Source of the DNA: an uncultured Christensenella sp.
GTDB lineage: Bacteria; Bacillota; Clostridia; Christensenellales; Borkfalkiaceae
DNA length: 64,000 nt
NCBI GenBank assembly: GCA_910577375.1
Contig: CAJTLT010000004.1
Span: 123,216 to 187,215, forward strand
Reading direction: 5' to 3'
Program-made: the position numbers and the translations under genes
Notes under the pieces: model-generated
Databases searched by the model: none
Told to the model about the DNA's origin: nothing
The model's input: the letters and a program-made list of their open reading frames with translations, nothing else
Part shown: positions 1 to 8,314 of the stretch, in pieces
Layout: every line of letters begins with the position of its first letter
How positions within the stretch are numbered: the first letter of the stretch is position 1

Positions 1-511
1 CGAGCGACGTAACGCAGATATTATCGTCGTTGATAACAAACTGGCAACCTTTTAAAATGGGACGGGAATCGTCGGTAGCGCAGCAAAAAGAGGTGGCGCG
101 TATAAATTCTTTTAAATCCGAAGTTTTAAGTTTGAACGAATTTTCATTTATTTCCGTATCTATGCGGGGAAAATCGTCGGCCGACAAAACCTGCATCGTA
201 GTCTGGCTGTCCGCATAATCTATATCCATTTTCTTTCCTTCGGAAGAAAGGGAAATCTGAACTCCTTCAAGCTTTTTTATAAAATCCGCAAAATATTTTC
301 CGGGGGCGCAAACTTCGCCTTCTTCATAAACTTCCGCTTTTATGGTTTTGATAATTGAAATTTCACCGTCTGTAGCGGAAAGAGTTAATCCGTCGTTTTT
401 AGCCGTAAGCTTTATGCATTCAAGCACGGGAACGGTAGTTTTGGAAGAACAAGCTTTTACTACCTTTAACACCGCGTCTGATAAATCTATTCCTTCGCAA
501 ACACACTTCAT
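1..511 (-). CDS. dnaN: DNA polymerase III beta sliding clamp, 5' part
   Basis: This is the N-terminal 170 residues of the beta clamp, the ring that tethers the replicative polymerase to DNA; the rest lies beyond the left edge. Reading leftward from the ATG at 511, the protein opens with MKCVCEGIDLSDAVLKVVKA and carries typical clamp segments: SSKTTVPVLECIKL, then LTLSATDGEISI, and GKYFADFIKKL further on. The start is fixed by an AAGGAG box about 6 bases upstream. The gene diverges from rsmG across a DnaA-box-like spacer, which fits an origin-proximal position; dnaA would be expected further left. The family call is firm and only the truncation limits it. Confidence 0.9.
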   Translation of the reverse strand, partial: MKCVCEGIDLSDAVLKVVKACSSKTTVPVLECIKLTAKNDGLTLSATDGEISIIKTIKAEVYEEGEVCAPGKYFADFIKKLEGVQISLSSEGKKMDIDYADSQTTMQVLSADDFPRIDTEINENSFKLKTSDLKEFIRATSFCCATDDSRPILKGCQFVINDDNICVTSL

Positions 512-891
512 CTGTTTTCTCCTTGGATTATTTAATTTAAATATAAAAGATAATTAAATAAGTATTAGTTATTAGTAGGCTGTGTGGAAATGTTGATACA
601 TTTGAAAACCTTTTATATTTTAACAGAAAAGCCTTGAAAAAGCAATTAAATGAGCCGATTTTCCCTTTTTTGTAATGTGAATTTTTTTGTATATAAATCG
701 TGTATGGTTTGTGAAATTGTAGAATAAAAAAATAAACTGGCTGTTTGAAGCTGTGAAAAAATACGGGAAAAAGATATAAAAACAAAAAAATATTTTTAAA
801 ATACGAAAGTTATAAACTTATCCACCTTTATTTATACTTTGTGGACAGCTGCGCGCTTGTATAAACCGGAATAATGTGATACAATAAATTT
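512..891. other. dnaN-rsmG spacer with DnaA-box-like sites
   Basis: This 380-base AT-rich spacer separates divergent dnaN and rsmG and contains no convincing gene. It has sites close to the DnaA box TTATCCACA: TTATCCACC at 818-826, a reverse-strand near-match (TGTGGACAG) at about 839-847, and TGTGGAAAT near 570. Spacers beside dnaN are frequent parts of Bacillota origins, so this may be one half of a bipartite oriC. That is inference, since dnaA is outside the window. Confidence 0.45.
857..885 (+). promoter_or_regulatory. rsmG promoter (leaderless transcript predicted)
   Basis: A -35 TTGTAT (857-862), a 17-base spacer and a -10 TACAAT (880-885) preceded by an extended TG motif form a good sigma-A promoter. 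The rsmG ATG at 892 is only 7 bases past the -10, so transcription should start at or next to the start codon. No Shine-Dalgarno sequence is present. Confidence 0.6.
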
Positions 892-1578
892 ATGGATTTT
901 GAATTTTGCAAAGAGCCGGAAAAAGCTTTGGAAGACAATAAAGAAAAGTTTGAAAAATTCGGCGGTTTATTGGCGGAATATAATAAAAAATATAATCTTA
1001 CTTCTATTTGTGACGAAAAAGAAGTGTTTTATAAGCATTTTTTCGACAGTATTATGGCAAAGGATTTAATCGATTATAACGCGAACGTAGTTGAAATAGG
1101 TTCTGGCGGAGGTTTTCCTTCGGTACCGTTGAAAATTGTACGCGGGGATTTGAAATTTACTTTGATTGAAAGCACGGGGAAAAAATGTGAGTTTTTAAAA
1201 ACTGTTGTTGACAAGCTTGGGTTTGGCTGTGTAAAAGTTTTAAATATCCGTGCCGAAGACGGAGGGCGCATGCCAGAATTAAGGGAAAAATTTGATTTTG
1301 CGGTAGCGCGTGCAGTTGCGAAATTAAATACTCTTTGCGAATATTGTTTGCCTTATATTAGAGTCGGAGGAAAATTCATAGCTTATAAAGGCGAAAACGA
1401 GAGCTTTGAAGAAAGTTTGGCGGCGGTTAAAATTCTCGGCGGAGAGATTGAAAAAATAATTAATTATTCTTTACCCGAAAATTACGGCGCAAGAAATCTT
1501 GTTATAATTAAAAAGGTGCGCTCCACTCCTTTGAAATATCCGCGCGGCAACGGAAAGGAGAGAAAAAACCCGTTATAA
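892..1578 (+). CDS. rsmG: 16S rRNA (guanine-N7) methyltransferase RsmG
   Basis: RsmG (GidB) methylates N7 of G527 in 16S rRNA using S-adenosylmethionine. The 228-residue length is normal for the family. The SAM-binding glycine loop VVEIGSGGGFPSVPLKI is at about residues 66-82, followed by the acidic strand FTLIESTGKKCEFL and the conserved FDFAVARAVA segment near 134. In many Bacillota this gene lies close to parA/parB and the origin, which matches the neighbours here. The ATG lacks a Shine-Dalgarno sequence and sits directly behind a promoter. A strong terminator follows at 1774-1799. Identification is secure. Confidence 0.93.
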   Translation: MDFEFCKEPEKALEDNKEKFEKFGGLLAEYNKKYNLTSICDEKEVFYKHFFDSIMAKDLIDYNANVVEIGSGGGFPSVPLKIVRGDLKFTLIESTGKKCEFLKTVVDKLGFGCVKVLNIRAEDGGRMPELREKFDFAVARAVAKLNTLCEYCLPYIRVGGKFIAYKGENESFEESLAAVKILGGEIEKIINYSLPENYGARNLVIIKKVRSTPLKYPRGNGKERKNPL

Positions 1579-1773
1579 CTTAAAATAAATTTTTTATGAT
1601 ACGGTTTAAATTTAATTAAGAAAAACGGATAAAGATTTTGAATGGAATAATTTATTATACATTAATTAAATGCGGAACATATTTTTAGATGGTTTGTCGG
1701 TTATGTCGAACTTTTTATATTTAATACAGAAAACATTGTATAGCGCAGACTTGTTTTATAAATAAAAAAGATT

Positions 1774-1799
1774 AAAGCCCCCGATAATTCGGGGGCTTT
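1774..1799. terminator. Bidirectional intrinsic terminator
   Basis: An 11-bp perfect stem (AAAGCCCCCGA paired with TCGGGGGCTTT, loop TAAT) flanked by A- and T-rich runs. It can end rsmG transcripts from the left and yyaC transcripts from the right. Confidence 0.85.
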
Positions 1800-1801
1800 G
1801 G

Positions 1802-1939
1802 TTATGTATTACATTTTTTCAAAAGGTATAAAATAATGAAGAACGGAATTAAACCGTCGGGAATTTGCCGTGTGCGGCATACTTCATTAATGCAGGTGCA
1901 TTCAGGGTCGCCGCGCGGCTCGTGCAGATAAGCGTTCAT
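1802..1939 (-). CDS. Possible small cysteine-containing protein
   Basis: A 45-codon ORF begins at ATG 1939, just downstream of yyaC on the same strand, and would encode MNAYLHEPRGDPECTCINEV and on to a hydrophobic C-terminus. Codon choice in its first half (CTG, CAC, GAG, CCG, CGC, GGC) resembles the real genes here more than random AT-rich spacer. It has no clear Shine-Dalgarno sequence. I do not recognise a family, and it may be chance. Confidence 0.25.
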   Translation of the reverse strand: MNAYLHEPRGDPECTCINEVCRTRQIPDGLIPFFIILYLLKKCNT

Positions 1940-1971
1940 TACTTTATTTTATGATAAGCGAAAAAAATTTG

Positions 1972-2562
1972 TTAACCGCTTTTTAAAACTTTGAATTCGG
2001 TTATATCGCAGTCGAACGCACTGCGGTTTTGCAGGCTTTCTATTATAAACGAAGAAACGCCTTCGGCTATTATTTCCGCCATTTTATAAATTATATTTAA
2101 CCTTGTTGCCGAAAACAAAGAATAATTAAATACAGAATGTTCCGCGACAATTCCCATTAACGAAACGTCGCCGACTTTTGAAAGACGTTTGTTTGCGCCG
2201 CTGCCCGGTTTGATTCCGCGTTTTGCAAGTTTGATAAGCCCGATATCTCCTGCAAGGCCGACTGCGGCGTCAATTGCGATAACCGGACTTTCGGGATGGG
2301 TTGCACGGAGAAATTCATTCATATATTTTACCTCGTGCGCGGTTATAGGTTTTGAAAGCGTGCCGTAAACATAACAATTAAGCCCCGAAAGTTTTTCTTT
2401 GAGCTTGGTTCCCGTGACGGGGCCCAGACTGTCACCTACGGACAAATCGCTACCTATACATAATATAGTGGGAGTTGCAGTGTTCAGATTGAGTATTTTT
2501 TTTAAAGAAAGGCAAATTCCCTGCGGCGCCATAGCGTTATATAAATTAAAAGAGTAATCCAT
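1972..2562 (-). CDS. yyaC: Sporulation protein YyaC (DUF1256, GPR-like fold)
   Basis: This 196-residue protein matches the YyaC family, relatives of the germination protease GPR that are found in spore formers and often sit next to parA/parB. Diagnostic stretches are ILCIGSDLSVGDSLGPVTG (about residues 33-51), GTLSKPITAHEV, VIAIDAAVGLAGDIGLIKL and the C-terminal VGDVSLMGIVAEHS. The ATG at 2562 follows a GGGAGG box. The molecular role of YyaC in spores is poorly defined. Its presence, with spoIIR, sleB and ypeB, supports an endospore former. Confidence 0.88.
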   Translation of the reverse strand: MDYSFNLYNAMAPQGICLSLKKILNLNTATPTILCIGSDLSVGDSLGPVTGTKLKEKLSGLNCYVYGTLSKPITAHEVKYMNEFLRATHPESPVIAIDAAVGLAGDIGLIKLAKRGIKPGSGANKRLSKVGDVSLMGIVAEHSVFNYSLFSATRLNIIYKMAEIIAEGVSSFIIESLQNRSAFDCDITEFKVLKSG

Positions 2563-2863
2563 TTTATAACCTCCCGTAAGTTATTGCCTTTTGCCGCATA
2601 AATTATAATAAGATTTTTTAAAGAAGTTTAAATACGGCGCAAATTATCAACATATCCACAACAAAATAAAGCGCAAAAAACATAAATAGGCGCATTTTAT
2701 CCCCAATTAATGTACAAAATAACGGATATGGGGGATAATACGTAGTTTTTTAAAGTTTTTATCAAAAAATTTCCACATATTTTAAGCTGTTGTGACAAAA
2801 TTTTATTGATTTTATCCCCAAAATGTAAAAATTATCCACAATTAGCAAAAAATGAGCGTTATA

Positions 2864-2879
2864 CGTTTCACGTGGAACA
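2864..2879. promoter_or_regulatory. parS-like site 1
   Basis: CGTTTCACGTGGAACA differs at two positions from the parS consensus TGTTTCACGTGAAACA bound by ParB/Spo0J. It lies about 3 kb upstream of parA-parB. Confidence 0.7.
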
Positions 2880-2906
2880 TTGAATATGTGAAAAAATTTG
2901 GTTAAA

Positions 2907-2922
2907 AGTTCCACATGAAACA
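2907..2922. promoter_or_regulatory. Degenerate parS-like site 2
   Basis: AGTTCCACATGAAACA keeps most of the parS palindrome but has CATG in place of the CACGTG centre. It is 28 bases from site 1. It may be a weak ParB site. Confidence 0.4.
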
Positions 2923-3059
2923 TTTTTTAAGCAGTAAAATAGTGTAGCGCATTGATAATTTTATTATATTATCTCTCTTTTATGTATATTCCAAAGCGTT
3001 TAACAAGGTGAAAGACAGATAAAAATTGTGTGATATAACAAACTTTTAAGTTCATTTAC

Positions 3060-3088
3060 TTGAAAAGTGAAAACATATATGCTAAAAT
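3060..3088 (+). promoter_or_regulatory. ftsH promoter
   Basis: TTGAAA (3060-3065), a 17-base spacer and TAAAAT (3083-3088) with an extended TGC before the -10. This gives a predicted leader of about 30 bases that includes the AAGGAG box at 3114-3119. Confidence 0.65.
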
Positions 3089-3126
3089 CTATTTATCTCT
3101 ATCAATAATATATAAGGAGACTTATT

Positions 3127-5193
3127 TTGAGTAAAAAAGGCAAAATCATACTGTGGACGTTATTTGTTGTGGTGGCTCTCGCCATAGCTATAATACTGAT
3201 TACGTCCAATTTGAACGGTGGCGCAAGAGAAGTTTATGCCAACGAGTTTGAAACTTATCTTGATAATACCAAATATTTCGATAGTGAAGGTAAGCCTAGT
3301 GATAAAGTCGGCACGCCAGAGGGATATACTATTGTCGACGGCGTCTGGAAGGATAAAGACGGCAAAGAGCTTGTTGTTATATGGCGATTGGATATCAGCG
3401 CTTATAACTGGACCGGTTATATCAAGGATGCGAACGGCAATCTTAAAAAGGCGTATGTTTGCGTTGACGTAAATTTATTTGGTTCCGATGCGCTTGACAG
3501 CCCTACGGTTAAAGCATGGAAAGAGCAAGGCGTAAACGTTAAGTATAACGACCCGAACGCCGGCAGCTGGGTTTCTACGGCGTTTACCGTATTGTCGCTT
3601 GTTATAGTTTGTGTTGTATTCTTCCTTATAATCCGTTCTTCTATGGGCGGCGGCGGAAAGATGATGAGCTTTGCCAAAACCAAAGCTCGCGTTACAACGA
3701 ATATTAAAGTGCGCTTTACAGACGTTGCGGGCGCAGAAGAGGAAAAGGTTGAACTTGCAGAGGTTGTAGAATTTTTGCGCCAGCCTAAAAAATTCTCTGA
3801 TTTGGGGGCGCGTATTCCAAAAGGTGTTTTGCTTGTAGGTCCTCCGGGAACAGGTAAAACGTTGTTTGCAAAGGCTGTCGCCGGAGAAGCGGGCGTTCCG
3901 TTCTTCTCGGTTTCGGGTTCTGATTTCGTAGAAATGTATGTCGGCGTGGGTGCCTCGCGTGTACGCGACTTATTTGATATGGCTAAGAAAAACCAGCCTT
4001 GTATTATTTTTATTGACGAAATTGACGCTGTGGGCAGACACCGCGGCGCGGGACTTGGCGGCGGAAACGACGAAAGAGAGCAGACCTTGAACCAGATTCT
4101 CGTTCAGATGGACGGTTTTGAATCGAACGAAGGCGTTATAGTTATGGCTGCCACAAACCGTGCGGACATTCTTGACCCCGCGCTTATGCGTCCCGGACGT
4201 TTTGACAGACAGATTTTTGTAAATCTTCCCGACGTAAAGGGCAGAGAACAGATATTAAAGGTGCACGCGCGCAATAAACCGCTTGCCCCCGACGTTAACT
4301 TTAAAACGGTTGCTCGTATTACGGCGGGTTTTTCGGGTGCAGACCTTGCAAACCTTTTGAACGAGGCCGCAATACTTGCCGCAAGAGAAAATAAAAAGTT
4401 TATAGGTAATAACGAGCTTTACGAAGGCGTAAACAAAGTTTTGATGGGTCCTCAGAAGAAGAGCCGCGTAGTTACGGAAAGCGACAAACGCATTACGGCT
4501 TACCACGAGGCGGGGCATGCAATAATTGCAAAGCTTTGCCCTAACTGCGACCCCGTACAGGAGGTTTCGATTATTCCCCGCGGCAACGCCGCCGGTTATA
4601 CTATGACCAGACCCGATAACGACGACGCTCATATGACCAAAAACAAGATTACGGATTTTATCTGTATGGCTTTGGGCGGACGCGTTGCCGAAGAACTTGT
4701 AATTCACGATATAACAACGGGCGCTTCGAACGATTTGGAACGCGTTACCGAAATGGCGAAACGTATGGTAACCGAATGGGGTATGAGCGAAAAGCTCGGA
4801 CTTGTGACATACGGCTCAAATTCCCAGACGGTGTTCCTCGGTAAAGATATGGAAACGCACAATGCGTATTCCGACGATACTGCCAAGCTCATAGACGACG
4901 AAATGCACGCAATTATAGAAAATGCACATGCACGCGCGACGAAACTTCTTACCGAAAACCGCAGCGTTCTCGACAATATGGCAAGAATTCTTATCGAAAG
5001 GGAAACCATTTACTCTGACGAGGTTGATATGCTTATGCAAGGCAAAACGCATACCGAAGTTATGAAGTTTATGGACGAACAAGACCAAAAGCACGCGGAA
5101 AATCCTTTTAAAAAGTTTGAAAAGGAAGAGGATTCGGAAGTAAAGGAAGATAACGCCGGAAACGGCGGGGAAACCGACGGCGAGAACAAATAA
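3127..5193 (+). CDS. ftsH: ATP-dependent zinc metalloprotease FtsH
   Basis: FtsH is a membrane-bound hexameric AAA+ protease that degrades misfolded membrane proteins and regulators. The 688-residue protein has a transmembrane helix at about 7-27, an extracytoplasmic domain, a second helix at about 155-176, a Walker A GPPGTGKT at 238-245, a Walker B IIFIDEID around D297/E298, the SRH region (NRADILDPALMRPGRFD) and the zinc motif HEAGH at 460-464. The start is a TTG at 3127 behind AAGGAG with good spacing. The C-terminal tail is acidic and low in complexity. parA follows about 50 bases downstream across a parS-like site. Confidence 0.97.
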   Translation: MSKKGKIILWTLFVVVALAIAIILITSNLNGGAREVYANEFETYLDNTKYFDSEGKPSDKVGTPEGYTIVDGVWKDKDGKELVVIWRLDISAYNWTGYIKDANGNLKKAYVCVDVNLFGSDALDSPTVKAWKEQGVNVKYNDPNAGSWVSTAFTVLSLVIVCVVFFLIIRSSMGGGGKMMSFAKTKARVTTNIKVRFTDVAGAEEEKVELAEVVEFLRQPKKFSDLGARIPKGVLLVGPPGTGKTLFAKAVAGEAGVPFFSVSGSDFVEMYVGVGASRVRDLFDMAKKNQPCIIFIDEIDAVGRHRGAGLGGGNDEREQTLNQILVQMDGFESNEGVIVMAATNRADILDPALMRPGRFDRQIFVNLPDVKGREQILKVHARNKPLAPDVNFKTVARITAGFSGADLANLLNEAAILAARENKKFIGNNELYEGVNKVLMGPQKKSRVVTESDKRITAYHEAGHAIIAKLCPNCDPVQEVSIIPRGNAAGYTMTRPDNDDAHMTKNKITDFICMALGGRVAEELVIHDITTGASNDLERVTEMAKRMVTEWGMSEKLGLVTYGSNSQTVFLGKDMETHNAYSDDTAKLIDDEMHAIIENAHARATKLLTENRSVLDNMARILIERETIYSDEVDMLMQGKTHTEVMKFMDEQDQKHAENPFKKFEKEEDSEVKEDNAGNGGETDGENK

Positions 5194-5205
5194 TCGCAGT
5201 TTGTA

Positions 5206-5221
5206 TGTTTCCCGTGAAACC
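5206..5221. promoter_or_regulatory. parS-like site 3
   Basis: TGTTTCCCGTGAAACC matches the parS consensus at 14 of 16 positions. It sits in the ftsH-parA gap, just upstream of the parA start, the common place for an autoregulatory or centromere site. Confidence 0.7.
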
Positions 5222-5241
5222 AAGAGAAGAAGTTGAGTGTT

Positions 5242-6006
5242 ATGGGTAAAATTATTTCTTTTACAAATAAAAAAGGCGGCGTAGGCAAGACCACCACGGC
5301 TATAAACATGGCGGCTTACTGCGCTGACTTCGGTAAGAGGGTGTTGCTTGTGGATATCGATTCACAGGGCAACGCGACAACCGGGTTGGGATTTTCCAAA
5401 AGCGCACTGAAAAAATCCGTATATAACGTGCTTATAGATGACGACAGCGTGGCAAACAATATTCTGCCTACGCAAGTGAAGCTTTTGGATATTCTCCCCG
5501 CAAACGTCGATTTGACGGGGGCGGAAGTAGACTTGGTTTATAAGAAAAACCGCGAGCGCATATTGAAAACCGCGCTCGAAAAGGTTAAAAACGATTACGA
5601 CTACATATTTATAGATTGCCCGCCGTCTTTGGGGCTTTTAACGATAAACGCGTGGGCGGCATCGGACAGCATAATCATTCCTTTGCAGAGCGAATATTAC
5701 GCTTTGGAGGGAGTGAGCCAGCTTATGAACACTATTTCAATGGTAAAGCAAAGGCTCAATCCGCAATTGCAAATCGAAGGCGTGGTTATAACCATGTATG
5801 ATGGAAGGGCTTTGATTGCAAAACAGATAACGGCGGAGATAAAGAAGTTTTTCAAAAGCAAGCTTTACGAAATAATAATTCCGCGCAACGTACGTCTTGC
5901 AGAAGCTCCAAGCCACGGCGTGCCTATTTTGCTGCACGACCCTAAATGCGTTGGCGCGAGAGCTTACAAAGCGTTGACAGAAGAATTTTTATCGCATCAG
6001 ATATAA
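5242..6006 (+). CDS. parA: Chromosome partition ATPase ParA/Soj
   Basis: ParA/Soj is a Walker-type ATPase that works with ParB and parS in chromosome segregation, and in B. subtilis also controls DnaA. The deviant Walker A KKGGVGKTT at residues 10-18 with its signature lysine, the LLVDIDSQGNATTGLG motif and FIDCPPSLGLLTINA are all present. I prefer the ATG at 5242 (254 residues) to the TTG at 5233 because the purine-rich AGAGAAGAAG box then has normal spacing and the protein begins as family members do. It is followed 31 bases later by parB in the same operon. Confidence 0.95.
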   Translation: MGKIISFTNKKGGVGKTTTAINMAAYCADFGKRVLLVDIDSQGNATTGLGFSKSALKKSVYNVLIDDDSVANNILPTQVKLLDILPANVDLTGAEVDLVYKKNRERILKTALEKVKNDYDYIFIDCPPSLGLLTINAWAASDSIIIPLQSEYYALEGVSQLMNTISMVKQRLNPQLQIEGVVITMYDGRALIAKQITAEIKKFFKSKLYEIIIPRNVRLAEAPSHGVPILLHDPKCVGARAYKALTEEFLSHQI

Positions 6007-6037
6007 AAGCACAGAGAAGAACTCAGAGAGGTAAAAT

Positions 6038-6952
6038 ATGGCAAAAGGTTTAGGAAAGGGTTTGGACGCGTTGTTCGAGGATACCGAAGCCGCTTACGAA
6101 AAGGCTTTCGAGCAGCACAGGAGCGTTTTCGAATATACCGAGGAAGAGCGGAAGAACGCGGAGGAAATGCCGCTTAACAAAATTTCCGCCAACCCCAATC
6201 AGCCGAGAAAGAATTTCGACGAGCAGGCGTTAAAAGAGCTTTCCGATTCAATCAGAAAGCACGGCGTGATTATGCCGATTGTTGTAAACGACAACGGCGA
6301 CGGCTCTTATATGATTATAGCGGGAGAACGCCGTTTCCGTGCGTGCAAGCTTGCAGGAAAGGAAACAATCCCCGTAGTAATAAGAAAGTATTCTGCGCGT
6401 GAGATTAAGGAAATTTCCTTGATTGAAAACCTGCAAAGGGAGGATTTGAACCCCATAGAAGCAGCAACCGCAATGAAGCAGCTTATGGTTGATTACAAAC
6501 TCACACAAGACGAACTTGCCGAAAGAATAGGTAAATCCCGCCCCGCGGTTGCAAATACGTTAAGACTTTTGAATTTGTGCCCCGAGGTTATCGAACTGGT
6601 AGCGGAAGGAAAGCTTTCCGCCGGACACGCGAGGACGATTGTGCCGTTGCCTTCGGAAGAGCAGCAGAACTTTGCCCGCGACGCGATAAGGAGCCAGTAT
6701 TCTGTAAGAGAGCTTGAAAAGAAAGTACGCGCTTATAACGTTCCGCCCGAAATTCTGGAAGAGCGCAAAAAGAAAAAGCGTGCGCTTGCATCAATAGAAT
6801 TGAAACAGCTGGTGGAAAGAATGCGCTTTGCTTTCCGTACGAAAGTCAGCCTTATCGGCACAGATAAGAAGGGGCGCATATATATAGATTATTATTCCCG
6901 CGACGATTTGGACAGAATTGCGGAAATTCTCGATATAATCGACAAACAGTAA
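6038..6952 (+). CDS. parB: Chromosome partition protein ParB/Spo0J
   Basis: ParB is a parS-binding CTPase that slides along DNA and loads condensin. The 304-residue protein has the expected N-terminal MAKGLGKGLDALF, the CTP-binding motif GERRFRACK from residue 96, the ENLQREDLNPIEAA segment, a helix-turn-helix (TQDELAERIGKSRPAVANTLR) at about 155-177, and a C-terminal dimerisation region ending RIAEILDIIDKQ. A strong terminator lies 18 bases past the stop. Three parS-like sites lie nearby. Confidence 0.96.
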   Translation: MAKGLGKGLDALFEDTEAAYEKAFEQHRSVFEYTEEERKNAEEMPLNKISANPNQPRKNFDEQALKELSDSIRKHGVIMPIVVNDNGDGSYMIIAGERRFRACKLAGKETIPVVIRKYSAREIKEISLIENLQREDLNPIEAATAMKQLMVDYKLTQDELAERIGKSRPAVANTLRLLNLCPEVIELVAEGKLSAGHARTIVPLPSEEQQNFARDAIRSQYSVRELEKKVRAYNVPPEILEERKKKKRALASIELKQLVERMRFAFRTKVSLIGTDKKGRIYIDYYSRDDLDRIAEILDIIDKQ

Positions 6953-6970
6953 TAAGGTGAAAATAATAAA

Positions 6971-7008
6971 CCCGCCGAGCGGCTTATAGCCGCTCGGCGG
7001 GTCTTTTT
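6971..7008 (+). terminator. parAB terminator
   Basis: A 15-bp perfect stem (ACCCGCCGAGCGGCT, 6971-6985, with 6989-7003; loop TAT) followed by CTTTTT. It ends the parAB operon. Confidence 0.9.
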
Positions 7009-7037
7009 GATTTATCCGAATTTCAGTCCCTGTTCAG

Positions 7038-7787
7038 TTAACGGTTGAGCAAATCTATATTTACGTTGCCGCCCGATTCCTGAATGATTTTGAACTTTCT
7101 GGTGTTGAAGAATTTAATCATCTTTGTTGCACCGTAGTTCTCTTCGTTAAAGTTTTTCCACATCTGGCAAATTCTTTGTTTAATCGTTCCCGCATCCAAA
7201 GGTTTGCCGGCGTTATTTAAAAGGTTGGTGATAAAGTTCTCTATTTCTTCTTTGGAAGGAATAGTGGTTTCTTCGTCGCTTTGTTCGGTTTTCTTTCCTT
7301 TGATTTCGGTTGCGTATTTATCGCGTAAATCTTCAAGGTATTTGAATTCGTCGCAAGCATTTACGAAGGGGGCGGGGGTTTTCTTTTCACCCATACCCAA
7401 AACGCGGACGTTGGATTCTCTCAGTCTTTTTGCAATGTTTGTGTAATCGCTGTCGCTTGCCACTATGCAGATACAGTTTACGTGGCCGCTGTAAAGGATA
7501 TCCATTGCGTCGATAATGAGAGCGGAATCCGCAACGTTTTTAACGTTGGAATTCTTGCTATCCGTATAAGGCAAAACGTGGCGCAGATTGAGCGCGTGCG
7601 CGTTGCACACTGTGCCCCAGCCGTTTGAAATACCCGTATTAGATGTATAGTACAGCCTTTTGTGGGTTGTGTTGCCCAAGATTGCAAGTTCCTTTTCGAT
7701 TGCGTCTATATAGACGCTTTGAACGTTGTCTCCGTCGATTAAGAGAGCTATCACCATTTCGGTTGTTGTGTTAGATAAATTTATCAT
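7038..7787 (-). CDS. NYN-domain ribonuclease-like protein with C-terminal LOTUS (OST-HTH) domain
   Basis: The first 140 residues form a NYN/PIN-like nuclease fold. The sequence begins VIALLIDGDNVQSVYIDAI (acidic D..N), followed by ADSALIIDAMDILYSG and CIVASDSDYTNIAKRLRESN, which carry the conserved acidic residues of LabA/DUF88 proteins. The C-terminal 75 residues (SKEEIENFITNLLNNAG through the end) look like the OST-HTH/LOTUS RNA-binding domain usually paired with NYN. The predicted role is cleavage or binding of structured RNA; the target is unknown. ATG 7787 is chosen because TGAGGA lies six bases upstream. A leader of about 420 bases precedes it. Confidence 0.82.
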   Translation of the reverse strand: MINLSNTTTEMVIALLIDGDNVQSVYIDAIEKELAILGNTTHKRLYYTSNTGISNGWGTVCNAHALNLRHVLPYTDSKNSNVKNVADSALIIDAMDILYSGHVNCICIVASDSDYTNIAKRLRESNVRVLGMGEKKTPAPFVNACDEFKYLEDLRDKYATEIKGKKTEQSDEETTIPSKEEIENFITNLLNNAGKPLDAGTIKQRICQMWKNFNEENYGATKMIKFFNTRKFKIIQESGGNVNIDLLNR

Positions 7788-8265
7788 ATTATTCCTCAAT
7801 GCATCACAGCAAACCGAAAGAAGTGAACTGTTTTCTTTACACTTCCGCTTAAAGTTAATTAAAAATCACAAAAATTAAAATGTTTACGGATAAGATGATA
7901 AGCAATTCGGATAATTAAAGGGCTTTTTATCAGTGAGGTGGCACTCTCCGGCAGAAATCTTTATCAATCGACGTTTGTAAAATTCACACAAATGAATTCG
8001 CTTGGCTTTTATGATTAGGACGTTCTCCTTAAAGTGACGTTCACTTTTCGTAAACAAGTGAACAAGGTGTTCTTATCGCAGTGCGGAGTGAAGTTTGACA
8101 ATCCCGTTTTTATTAAGTTGTATTGTGCCGTACGGCATGAAAAACGTATTTACCGTTTGGCAGAAATGTCTTTTTAAAAACCTCCTTGTCGGTCTTTTGT
8201 AATACGGCTGTATTTTATAACAAAATTTTGCGTTTGTCAATATGCGGAAATAAAAAACAAAAAAT
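7788..8265 (-). other. Long untranslated leader upstream of the NYN gene
   Basis: Between the ypeB terminator and the NYN start lie about 480 bases without a convincing gene. A promoter at 8212-8240 would give a leader of about 420 bases. The leader holds an AAGGAGG at 8181-8187 and an AAGGAG near 8026-8031 (leftward sense), neither followed by an ATG, GTG or TTG at normal spacing. It also has two mutually exclusive hairpins built on GTTCACTT/AAGTGAAC (8039-8063) and AAAGTGA/TCACTTT (8031-8047). I do not recognise a known riboswitch. Confidence 0.4.
8212..8240 (-). promoter_or_regulatory. Promoter of the NYN gene leader
   Basis: On the minus strand, TTGACA (8240-8235), a 17-base spacer and TAAAAT (8217-8212). 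Near-consensus sigma-A promoter pointing toward the NYN gene. Confidence 0.65.
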
Positions 8266-8294
8266 TCAGTCTGGCGGAATTTCCGCCAGACTGA
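8266..8294 (-). terminator. sleB-ypeB terminator
   Basis: A 14-bp perfect stem (TCAGTCTGGCGGAA with TTCCGCCAGACTGA) with a T-rich run on its left side, which makes it active for the leftward sleB-ypeB transcript. Confidence 0.88.
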
Positions 8295-8314
8295 TAAACA
8301 GATTTTTAAATGGT

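Larger units (their letters stand above)
1579..1971. other. rsmG-yyaC spacer
   Basis: This 393-base gap between two convergent genes holds the bidirectional terminator at 1774-1799 and one possible small leftward ORF at 1802-1939. The stretch from 1579 to 1770 is AT-rich and shows nothing else. Confidence 0.6.
2563..3126. other. yyaC-ftsH spacer: DnaA-box cluster, candidate oriC or partition centre
   Basis: This 564-base AT-rich spacer has no gene but is dense in DnaA-like boxes. There is one perfect TTATCCACA at 2832-2840 and near-matches TTATCAACA (about 2644), ATATCCACA (about 2652), TTATCCCCA (about 2698 and 2812) and TTTCCACAT (about 2770). Two parS-like palindromes lie at 2864-2879 and 2907-2922. 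The combination suggests an origin or partition region. An assay or strand-skew analysis of a whole genome would be needed to confirm it. Confidence 0.5.
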
